Positions 8,435 to 14,559 of a stretch of DNA of 38,362 bases are shown one piece after another (the first letter of the stretch is position 1; each line of letters starts with the position of its first letter). This DNA is from Microcaldota archaeon (GTDB lineage: Archaea; Micrarchaeota; Micrarchaeia; Micrarchaeales; Micrarchaeaceae), in assembly GCA_021785805.1 (NCBI GenBank), contig JAJYEJ010000002.1, positions 3,073 to 41,434 of the forward strand, written 5' to 3'. The translations under genes were made by a program, and so were the position numbers. The notes beneath the pieces were generated by a model. The model ran no database searches and had not been told where the DNA came from. It worked only from the letters and a program-made list of their open reading frames with translations.

Positions 8435-8460
8435 TAAACCATCGTTAAGGACTCCCAAAT

Positions 8461-8474
8461 CACATATATATTAG
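8461..8474 (-). promoter_or_regulatory. TATA box for the 7787-8434 gene
   Basis: CTAATATATATGTG on the minus strand lies about 33 bases before the chosen ATG at 8434. It decides the start, because the longer TTG form would begin before the expected transcription start. Confidence 0.55.
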
Positions 8475-8590
8475 TTTCCTCGACCCGGACTTTGCGTCAT
8501 TATTACCATACGTTAAGGGGTATCTTGGCCATGGTTGGCGCACACGAGGAACTTTCCGCAATCGCAAGCGCAAAAGCGCCGGATAATCAT

Positions 8591-8600
8591 TCTTTTAAAC
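8591..8600 (+). promoter_or_regulatory. TATA box for UMP kinase
   Basis: TCTTTTAAAC lies about 36 bases before the ATG at 8632, giving an expected leader of about ten bases. It is separate from the divergent promoter at 8461-8474. Confidence 0.5.
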
Positions 8601-8631
8601 ATTCCTTGCCAAACAATTTACGGCGTTTCAC

Positions 8632-9327
8632 ATGCGGACAATCGGGATATCAATAGGCGGCAGCATACTATCTACAAGAGAGGGCTACAACATAGAATTC
8701 GCAAAGAAATTCGCCACTCTCCTGTCAGGCTACAAAGACTACAAGTTCGTGGTCGTTGCCGGAGGAGGTCAGCTCGCCAGGGACTACATCAAGCTTACAG
8801 GCACCCTGGTAAACGACGCATTCCTGCTAGACGAGATAGGGACGACAGTCACGCGGCTTAATGCAATAATGCTCAAGAACGTATTCAAGAAGGGCGAAGT
8901 ATATCCATCGATACCCAGAACACTGGACGAGGTAAAAGCTGCGCATTCGATAAGCAAGATAGTGGTCCTGGGCGGGTTGATGGAAGGCATAACTACGGAT
9001 ACCGTGACTGTGCTGGCATGTGAAGCTGTCGGAGCCGATACTATGCTAAACATCAGCAAGGAAGCGTTCGTATACGACAGGGATCCGAAAGAGCCTAACG
9101 CCAAGAAGCTTCCAAGACTGACGTATGAGCAGATGCTTGCAATCGCATCGAAATACGACACCAGAGGTCCTGGCACTAACTTCATATTCGATGTGATAGC
9201 TACAGGCATGGCCAGGAGGTCGGGAATGAAGGTGCTGTTCACCGACAATGATGTCGAGCACATAAAGCAGGCGATAGAGGGAAGGGCGCACTATGGGAGC
9301 ATGATGGGCCCAGACGGCAAGGGATAG
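8632..9327 (+). CDS. pyrH: UMP kinase (uridylate kinase), archaeal type
   Basis: This 231-residue amino-acid-kinase-fold protein would phosphorylate UMP to UDP with ATP in cytosolic pyrimidine synthesis. The glycine motif ISIGGS (6-11) and VAGGGQLAR (42-50) mark the phosphate-binding core. TTDTVTVLACEA and KEAFVYDRDP correspond to the nucleotide-binding and lid regions of archaeal UMP kinases. Length is usual for the archaeal enzyme. The gene stands alone on the plus strand with its own TATA box and ends four bases before the convergent ferredoxin gene. Confidence 0.93.
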   Translation: MRTIGISIGGSILSTREGYNIEFAKKFATLLSGYKDYKFVVVAGGGQLARDYIKLTGTLVNDAFLLDEIGTTVTRLNAIMLKNVFKKGEVYPSIPRTLDEVKAAHSISKIVVLGGLMEGITTDTVTVLACEAVGADTMLNISKEAFVYDRDPKEPNAKKLPRLTYEQMLAIASKYDTRGPGTNFIFDVIATGMARRSGMKVLFTDNDVEHIKQAIEGRAHYGSMMGPDGKG

Positions 9328-9331
9328 CCAT

Positions 9332-9769
9332 CTACGGTTCCATGCCCTGCCATGTCTGTGTAGTGGACTTCCTTCTCCTCGGGATGTAGACGTACTCTTT
9401 GCCCCACGCATCCTTGACCTTTATCCTGGTCGGCCTTACCTTGGTGTATTTCGAGAGCTGGAACGTGTCCTTTGTAGCCTCCTCTGTGTACATAGGGCCC
9501 TGCACAGGCGCATAACCGGGCTCCTTCTCCACCCCCTCTATCGTTATGCACGATACAGGACACTCCTCCGGGCATATCATGCAGCCTATGCACTTATTGA
9601 CCTGTATCGGATATTCCGTCATGTCTAATGCGACATCGGCATCGCTTTTCTCGTCCTCTACGTTCTTATGCCTGGGTCGTGTGAAATCAAGCGCGTTGAC
9701 TGGACATACGTCGCCGCATATGCCGCATTGTATGCAAAGGGTGTTGTCGAAGTTGAATTTAAAGGGCAT
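9332..9769 (-). CDS. 2x[4Fe-4S] ferredoxin (NuoI-like)
   Basis: The 145-residue product has two cluster motifs of the C-x2-C-x2-C-x3-C-P type: Cys12, 15, 18, 22 and Cys60, 63, 66, 70, with an extra Cys74. It therefore should hold two low-potential [4Fe-4S] clusters. The C-terminal half (about 85-145) is basic, without cysteines, and may bind a partner. The spacing is compatible with NuoI of complex I but the flanking sequence does not settle this. The gene begins 11 bases after the stop of a multi-pass membrane protein (9781-10527), so the two are likely translated together, and the ferredoxin may dock at the membrane. A nuoABCD block lies 11 kb away in the same window. Confidence 0.85.
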   Translation of the reverse strand: MPFKFNFDNTLCIQCGICGDVCPVNALDFTRPRHKNVEDEKSDADVALDMTEYPIQVNKCIGCMICPEECPVSCITIEGVEKEPGYAPVQGPMYTEEATKDTFQLSKYTKVRPTRIKVKDAWGKEYVYIPRRRKSTTQTWQGMEP

Positions 9770-9780
9770 TTACCCTCACA

Positions 9781-10527
9781 TCATTTTGTCCCCGTATCGG
9801 GCTTCTGCTGCGGTTGCTGGGACACGGTCTTTGCCACCGGGTTCGGCGTGGTTATCACGTTCCGCTTAGATATGTTGTTGCCAGACCTGAATCCGACGGA
9901 TATCGCTATGCCCCCAGCGATCAACAGCAGCGCAAATGTCACGTAGAAGCTGTATATCGCCAGAGTGGTGTTGTTTATCGAGTTGAAATACGTATTGAAG
10001 AAGCCCCAAATGTTCGAAGGGTTCAGAGACACTGTAGGCGGCAAAGTCGCCAATGCTGTCGCGCTCTCAGTCACGAATACCGTGCCTATCACGTACAGGA
10101 AGCCCCCCAGCACAACCAGGATGGTCAGCCAGCTGTTATATTTCGGGTCCTCGTCGGTGTCCTTTATCAGAAGCAGGACCAGCGCAAACGCATAAAGGTC
10201 TATGGCCAGGAGCTGGAACGGCACGGCTATCGGATAATCCTGGTAAGTGCCTGGCCAGAAGAGGCTGACGCCCAGGAAGACTATGACGAAGATACTGGCA
10301 TCCCTGAGCAATATGAACAGCAGCCACCAAAGGTCTGCGGCAAGCCTAAGCGTGAACTTTCTCAGGATCCTGAGGAAGTAGCCCCTTGCGATCTGCATCG
10401 ATATCGCAAGTATCACAAGGATCTCGATAATCACAGCTATGGTGTTCTCGGTATATATCGAACCCGCTGTTACGTAAGTGGAAGCCGGATTGGCCGCCTG
10501 GAGCAGAAAAGGTACAAGCCAAAGCAT
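9781..10527 (-). CDS. Multi-pass membrane protein, 248 aa, coupled to ferredoxin
   Basis: About six hydrophobic segments are visible, including IAVIIEILVILAISMQ, LLFILLRDASIFVIVFLG, FALVLLLI, ILVVLGGFLYVIG and FALLLIAGGIAI. The C-terminal tail is polar (Gln/Pro/Thr/Lys-rich) and probably cytosolic. The first loop is basic and aromatic (ARGYFLRILRKFTL). I do not recognise the family; it does not show the NuoH signature residues I would expect. It directly precedes the 2x[4Fe-4S] ferredoxin gene with an 11-base gap, suggesting a membrane anchor or electron-transfer partner. A TATA box lies about 39 bases upstream. Confidence 0.8.
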   Translation of the reverse strand: MLWLVPFLLQAANPASTYVTAGSIYTENTIAVIIEILVILAISMQIARGYFLRILRKFTLRLAADLWWLLFILLRDASIFVIVFLGVSLFWPGTYQDYPIAVPFQLLAIDLYAFALVLLLIKDTDEDPKYNSWLTILVVLGGFLYVIGTVFVTESATALATLPPTVSLNPSNIWGFFNTYFNSINNTTLAIYSFYVTFALLLIAGGIAISVGFRSGNNISKRNVITTPNPVAKTVSQQPQQKPDTGTK

Positions 10528-10560
10528 ACAATCACATTACTGATTTACATGTATGGTTAG

Positions 10561-10571
10561 GCTTATAAAAG
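10561..10571 (-). promoter_or_regulatory. TATA box for the membrane protein/ferredoxin operon
   Basis: CTTTTATAAGC on the minus strand lies about 39 bases before the ATG at 10527 and is the only promoter-like element for the pair. Confidence 0.55.
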
Positions 10572-10590
10572 TATCCGTCCGGATAGCTAC

Positions 10591-11157
10591 TTACTGCAAC
10601 TTCAAAACGACGATATCTTCAAAGAAGTAGTGCGCCTTTGCCAGGATCTCTGCACCATCTTTCATGTCCTTATCATACCCATTCGGACCGGTCTCAATAA
10701 TGAGGGCGCATCCTTCCTGCAGCAGGTGCTCCTTGTACTCCGCGATAAAGCGGTCCATCACCTCTCTCCCTTTTACGCCTCCAAGCAACGCCCTGTCCTC
10801 TCCCTTGACACCCTCGTTTAACGCATCGGATGGCACATATGGCGGATTAAATATTATCATATCGAACCTTTCCACTATGCTGTCGAACATGTCACCTGTC
10901 ACGAATCTCCCCGACACTCCGTTGAGTTCCGCGTTTCGCTTCGCGCACTCCACGGCCTTCTCCTCTATGTCGGAAAACGTCACCGAACACCCAAGGAGTG
11001 CGGCCGTTATCCCCTGTATCCCCGTTCCGGTGCCTAGGTCAAGGACCTTGCTCCCCGCTTTTGCAATCCTCATCACGGCGTCGGAGAGCAGGTACGAATC
11101 CTCTCTTGGCGTGTAAACCCCATCGCAGCTCCGTATCATTGCCTCAGGGCCGGTCAT
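10591..11157 (-). CDS. HemK2/Mtq2-like class I methyltransferase
   Basis: The 188-residue protein has the SAM-binding core VLDLGTGTGIQG (38-49), an acidic strand end FSDIEEKA, and the NPPY motif (104-107) that binds a glutamine or other planar amide or amine. Together with its short length and no N-terminal domain, this matches the archaeal/eukaryotic HemK2 (Mtq2) group, which methylates the GGQ glutamine of release factor aRF1 with a Trm112-type partner. The start is the ATG at 11157, overlapping the stop of the ABC permease (ATGA at 11154-11157). A longer frame exists but would run into the permease gene. Coupling to an exporter looks like operon packing rather than functional linkage. Confidence 0.87.
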   Translation of the reverse strand: MTGPEAMIRSCDGVYTPREDSYLLSDAVMRIAKAGSKVLDLGTGTGIQGITAALLGCSVTFSDIEEKAVECAKRNAELNGVSGRFVTGDMFDSIVERFDMIIFNPPYVPSDALNEGVKGEDRALLGGVKGREVMDRFIAEYKEHLLQEGCALIIETGPNGYDKDMKDGAEILAKAHYFFEDIVVLKLQ

Positions 11158-11939
11158 AATATCGATTCCTTCCGAAAGCTCTTCACGCCTACATATACGA
11201 TTATCACGTCTATGAGCGCGAGCGCGGCTATCGCATACACGAAGAACGCCACTGTCAGGTCTGCGATTCCCAATATGGAAACAAAAGGCATTATCAGGAC
11301 AGGCAACACCAGGAGCGTGCTTATCTGCTGCGCCTCCTTTATCCCTCTCACATGCGACGATACGAGCACCACTATGCCTATCGTAGCGACCGCGAGGAAC
11401 GGGGATGTCAGCAGCATGAGGATCCATGGCACGGTCGGCAACAGTGACGCTCCGAACGCCCTGAACGCCAGCGCATTCGTTATCGTGCCGTAGAGCGCGA
11501 AAACCCCTACGGTGAGGAGTATCGTCGGGATGAGCGAAGCCATTATCTTCCCGAGAAGCATCTCGGGGATGGTGATCGATGTCGAAAGCAGAGCCTCGGA
11601 GGTCTTCCTCTCCTTCTCGCCGGCGAAACTATCGGCAGCTATGACCGATGCCGTAAGTATCGGCATGGTGAGGAATACCGGTCCTAATACGTTCACGGTG
11701 AAGAACAGCATGAACTTCAGGCTGTTCGGGTTGCTTACGCTCGCCGCAGTGATTACAGCCTCGGGCAGTATCCTCGAGGCTATCGCAGGCGCGGCGTATA
11801 TCGCCACATAGAAAGTAAGCACAGGGAGCAGGATTGCAAAGAAGAGCGGCACGCCAAGCATCGGTCCGTAGATGGAGGCGCTGCTGAACACCTCCTTCAC
11901 GTCCTTTATTGCGATAGCGTACGATTTTGCGAAATCCAA
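11154..11939 (-). CDS. ABC-2 type transporter permease
   Basis: The 261-residue protein has about six membrane segments: one near residue 30-50, others in the middle, and two near the end. It carries the segment ADSFAGEKERKTSEALLSTS, typical of ABC-2/NatB-like permeases, just before the third hydrophobic region. It would form the export channel with the ATPase encoded four bases upstream. The substrate cannot be read from the sequence. It ends in a four-base ATGA overlap with the methyltransferase gene. Confidence 0.88.
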   Translation of the reverse strand: MDFAKSYAIAIKDVKEVFSSASIYGPMLGVPLFFAILLPVLTFYVAIYAAPAIASRILPEAVITAASVSNPNSLKFMLFFTVNVLGPVFLTMPILTASVIAADSFAGEKERKTSEALLSTSITIPEMLLGKIMASLIPTILLTVGVFALYGTITNALAFRAFGASLLPTVPWILMLLTSPFLAVATIGIVVLVSSHVRGIKEAQQISTLLVLPVLIMPFVSILGIADLTVAFFVYAIAALALIDVIIVYVGVKSFRKESIL

Positions 11940-11943
11940 ATAC

Positions 11944-12864
11944 TCACCCTTTTGCGAACAAGCTCTCGAGAAGCGGTTCCGAATAATCTATGCTGACTAT
12001 CGGAATGCCGCGGTCTACTAAATATCTTACCGCTTTGTTGATATCGGAGTAATGGTAAACCCTTATAGCGAGAGCCGAAGACCCGTTCCCAAGCACTCCC
12101 GCAAAGCCTGGAGTCCTCTTCAGCGTTGCGGCGCTTGCCTCCTTTGCCAATCTTATGTTCACCAGGGCGTTATCGAGCACTGCCGAGTAGAGCCCCGTGG
12201 TCGTGGTATCCTTTACGATCCCGCCTTTCCGTATCACAACAACCCTTCCGTTGAACCTCGTCGCCTCGTCGATCTTCTGCGTCACCATTACTACCGTGCG
12301 CCCATCCCTCGCGTAATCTGTCATAAACCTCCTGACCGTTCCCGAGGAATTCACATCGAGGAACGCCGTCGGTTCATCAAGGAGCAGCACCTCCGGATCG
12401 TTCAACATCGACCTGCACAGGCCGATCTTCTGCTTTGTCCCCCTGCTAAGGGTATACACCTTAGCACCGATATACTCGAGAGCGTCAAGCTCCTTCAAGA
12501 TGTCATGCGCCACTTCCATGATTTGCGTATCGCCGAGGCCATATAGCCTTCCGAAGAACCTCAGGTTGTCCTTAACGCTAAGATAATCGTACAGCGCGTA
12601 ATTGTCGGTTAGCAGGGACATCCTGTCCTTTACCTCATTCTCCACATAAGGGTCAAATCCAAGTACGCTGACGGAACCCGAATCCACCTTATACAATCCA
12701 TCTATGCACCTTAGCAGTGTGCTCTTGCCAGCTCCATTCGGGCCTAGGACAACGCTAATGCCTCTCTTGAAAGAAAGCGTTACGCCATCTATCGCTGCGG
12801 ATCTGCCGAACCTCTTGGTTACGGATTTCAATGAAATCTGATTGGCCACGGAAGAATTCCTCAT
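11944..12864 (-). CDS. ABC transporter ATP-binding protein
   Basis: This 306-residue ATPase contains Walker A GPNGAGKST (41-49), a signature variant LSRGTK (139-144; the usual form is LSGGQ), Walker B LLLDEP (160-165), and a D-loop FLD. A C-terminal extension of about 80 residues follows the nucleotide-binding domain, as in CcmA/NatA-type exporters. It energises the ABC-2 permease encoded four bases downstream. No clear TATA box stands at the usual distance, and the 93-base gap to the upstream gene leaves open whether it is read through from the 12958-14503 operon. Confidence 0.92.
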   Translation of the reverse strand: MRNSSVANQISLKSVTKRFGRSAAIDGVTLSFKRGISVVLGPNGAGKSTLLRCIDGLYKVDSGSVSVLGFDPYVENEVKDRMSLLTDNYALYDYLSVKDNLRFFGRLYGLGDTQIMEVAHDILKELDALEYIGAKVYTLSRGTKQKIGLCRSMLNDPEVLLLDEPTAFLDVNSSGTVRRFMTDYARDGRTVVMVTQKIDEATRFNGRVVVIRKGGIVKDTTTTGLYSAVLDNALVNIRLAKEASAATLKRTPGFAGVLGNGSSALAIRVYHYSDINKAVRYLVDRGIPIVSIDYSEPLLESLFAKG

Positions 12865-12957
12865 CGAACATTCTTATTCCTATGTCCCATCTTTTCCCTG
12901 CCAAAGAACCAATGCCATCTTAAGGACATCCGACCTGATATGGCGCTTCAGACCGAT

Positions 12958-13710
12958 CTACCTGCAAGCCTTATCTCTGTCCAAGCGCCTCATGAGCGCG
13001 TTCAACCTCTCCTTTGTCAGTTGTTCCTCATCAAGTATCCTCACGGAACCCGGATAGAACATGAGTACCTCGCGTTCCCCGCTGAATGTGGTGCCGGAGT
13101 CCCATACCCCGTCGAAACCGAGGGATATCGCGTATTCCGTCAAAAAACCCGAAACTTCAGACAGGGATTCGTCCCTTTCCACCGGATTTCCAGAAAGCAC
13201 ACCATTCCTGATCCTAGTCAGGCAGTCCAAAAACGAATCCTTGTTAAGCAGGAAATACGACTCTTCCGGTCGCCATTCCCTTTCCAATAGGGCTACGCCA
13301 AGATAAGACCAGTCTGCATCATCTATCATATTGCCAACGAAATTGGCGAAGCCTGCAGCAATCGTGTCATATGCGTCACTCTTCATAGCGCTGAAAAGGC
13401 GCACATCCCTAATCTCGCATCTATACAGGGAGGCGCCTGCGCCTCTCTTTATATCATGTTCGCGATACAGTATGGCTGACTTCTCATTGTCTGTAAGGTA
13501 GACCCCGTCAAACATGGATGTTATGATGGAAGGTTCAAGGGTCCTGAGCCCAGGGACGGTCGCTCTATAGAAACGCCCCTTTGAGATGTGCGTGCTATAC
13601 CTTCTAATACACTCATCGCTGATCGTGCCTCTTGCCAAACGCTTAAGGGTATCCCTAGGGGTCTCGATCTCGTGCTCTATGTGTCTGTAGCCAACGGTCA
13701 TATCAATCAT
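12958..13710 (-). CDS. Probable ADP-ribosyltransferase-fold protein
   Basis: The 250-residue protein carries, in order, the features of an ADP-ribosyltransferase fold. GRFYRAT has an arginine (R49) at the end of the first strand. FDGVYLTDNEKSA (67-79) stands where the Ser-Thr strand and following helix occur. LYRCEIR (95-101) is the next strand. LGFDGVW (197-203) is followed by GEREVLMFYP (211-220), whose E212-x-E214 resembles the ExE motif, and the acidic tail ends GSVRILDEEQ. This order (R, strand with T, ExE) fits the R-S-E clade; no database comparison was possible. Its ATG (13710) overlaps the stop of the upstream gene (TGA 13703-13705), with a second ATG at 13701. No signal peptide is present, so it acts inside the cell. 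The target is unknown. Confidence 0.62.
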   Translation of the reverse strand: MIDMTVGYRHIEHEIETPRDTLKRLARGTISDECIRRYSTHISKGRFYRATVPGLRTLEPSIITSMFDGVYLTDNEKSAILYREHDIKRGAGASLYRCEIRDVRLFSAMKSDAYDTIAAGFANFVGNMIDDADWSYLGVALLEREWRPEESYFLLNKDSFLDCLTRIRNGVLSGNPVERDESLSEVSGFLTEYAISLGFDGVWDSGTTFSGEREVLMFYPGSVRILDEEQLTKERLNALMRRLDRDKACR

Positions 13711-14503
13711 TCCCAGAGGAGGGCGCATCACTGAGCTGGCTGTCCAGCTTTCCGGGCAAAGAGAAGTAATCGCGGGCTTCACGTACCAGGCATTTTGCCT
13801 TATCGGTGAGCCCCCAGGTGTCCTGCGGCCCTGAATTCTGTTGAAGCTTTATCAAGTATCCTTCAGATGTGAGCCTGTCCATAAACCTCTCGAACGTATC
13901 CAACCTCCTTTCCCTGGCGGCGCCCCTTGGCCTTTTCATACCGTTGAAGTACAGGAGTTTGATTCTGGTGCCAGTCACCACGTCAAGGGCATAGCATGCC
14001 GACAGGATTAAGACGTCCTTGAACGGCAGTTTATGGTCTACAGCTTCGCCGAGATAGTCTCCGGAATGGCGCTTCCGCCCAGCGTCGACCCTTAACATCC
14101 TTTCCCTACTGTCCCCTATCGCGCAGAAACCGTCCAGCAAGGACGATATATCCCTGATAAGATCGTGCAGCTCCGATGAAGCTCTTACGGAGTGGAGATC
14201 ATTATCGTGTATGAGGTACCTGCCCCTTATCATCCCCGAAACTATATATGCCGCATTCCTCGGGCTCGACCCTTCCGGCATCCGTTCACGGACGAAGCCG
14301 GTGAGGCTACTGCAGCAGATATGGCTCTCTTGAAGGGCGTCTCTGAATATGATAATACGGCCTATTGTGGAAAGACCGAGGCTCCTGTGGCTGTCCATGA
14401 GAGCGGAGAATGGCTTATAGATATCCCTCCAGCCCGGGATGGCGGCATCCGCTCCGCCCGCCACCGAAGCATAACTGTCCCTCCTTACGCTTATTGCTGT
14501 CAT
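13703..14503 (-). CDS. Winged-helix-like protein, partner of the ART-like gene
   Basis: This 266-residue protein has no known family that I can name. Residues about 198-245 show a winged-helix pattern: a basic RRLDTFERFMDRLTSEGYL helix pair, then a short beta wing (LIKLQQN), then GLTDKAKCLVREA. An upstream section around 45-100 may form another small helical domain. It therefore may bind DNA or a protein. It is the first gene of a two-gene operon: its TGA overlaps the ATG of the ART-like gene, and its own TATA box lies about 33 bases before the ATG at 14503. Such an order, with a putative regulator upstream of a putative NAD-dependent enzyme, would suit a regulator or antitoxin, but this is inference. 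Confidence 0.68.
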   Translation of the reverse strand: MTAISVRRDSYASVAGGADAAIPGWRDIYKPFSALMDSHRSLGLSTIGRIIIFRDALQESHICCSSLTGFVRERMPEGSSPRNAAYIVSGMIRGRYLIHDNDLHSVRASSELHDLIRDISSLLDGFCAIGDSRERMLRVDAGRKRHSGDYLGEAVDHKLPFKDVLILSACYALDVVTGTRIKLLYFNGMKRPRGAARERRLDTFERFMDRLTSEGYLIKLQQNSGPQDTWGLTDKAKCLVREARDYFSLPGKLDSQLSDAPSSGND

Positions 14504-14529
14504 AGGATCCGAAGTACCTGGTTTTTCCA

Positions 14530-14542
14530 GATATTTATATGC
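14530..14542 (-). promoter_or_regulatory. TATA box for the wHTH/ART-like operon
   Basis: GCATATAAATATC on the minus strand lies about 33 bases before the ATG at 14503 and is a strong archaeal TATA match. It sits in the short gap after the Lhr helicase gene, separating the operon from it. Confidence 0.65.
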
Positions 14543-14559
14543 ACCTTCCTGCCTTTCCT

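Noticed and set aside
9332..9769. Firm naming of this ferredoxin as NuoI
   Set aside because: Cluster spacing is compatible, but its gene partner is an unknown membrane protein and the flanking residues do not settle it, so NuoI-like is used.
9814..10560. Open frame of 248 codons on the plus strand
   Set aside because: It is antisense to the membrane protein, has biased Arg/Gln composition with no family pattern, and lacks a promoter. The minus-strand frame has clear membrane segments.
12052..12546. Plus-strand frame of 164 codons over the ABC ATPase
   Set aside because: It is antisense to Walker and signature motifs and has no recognisable protein content.
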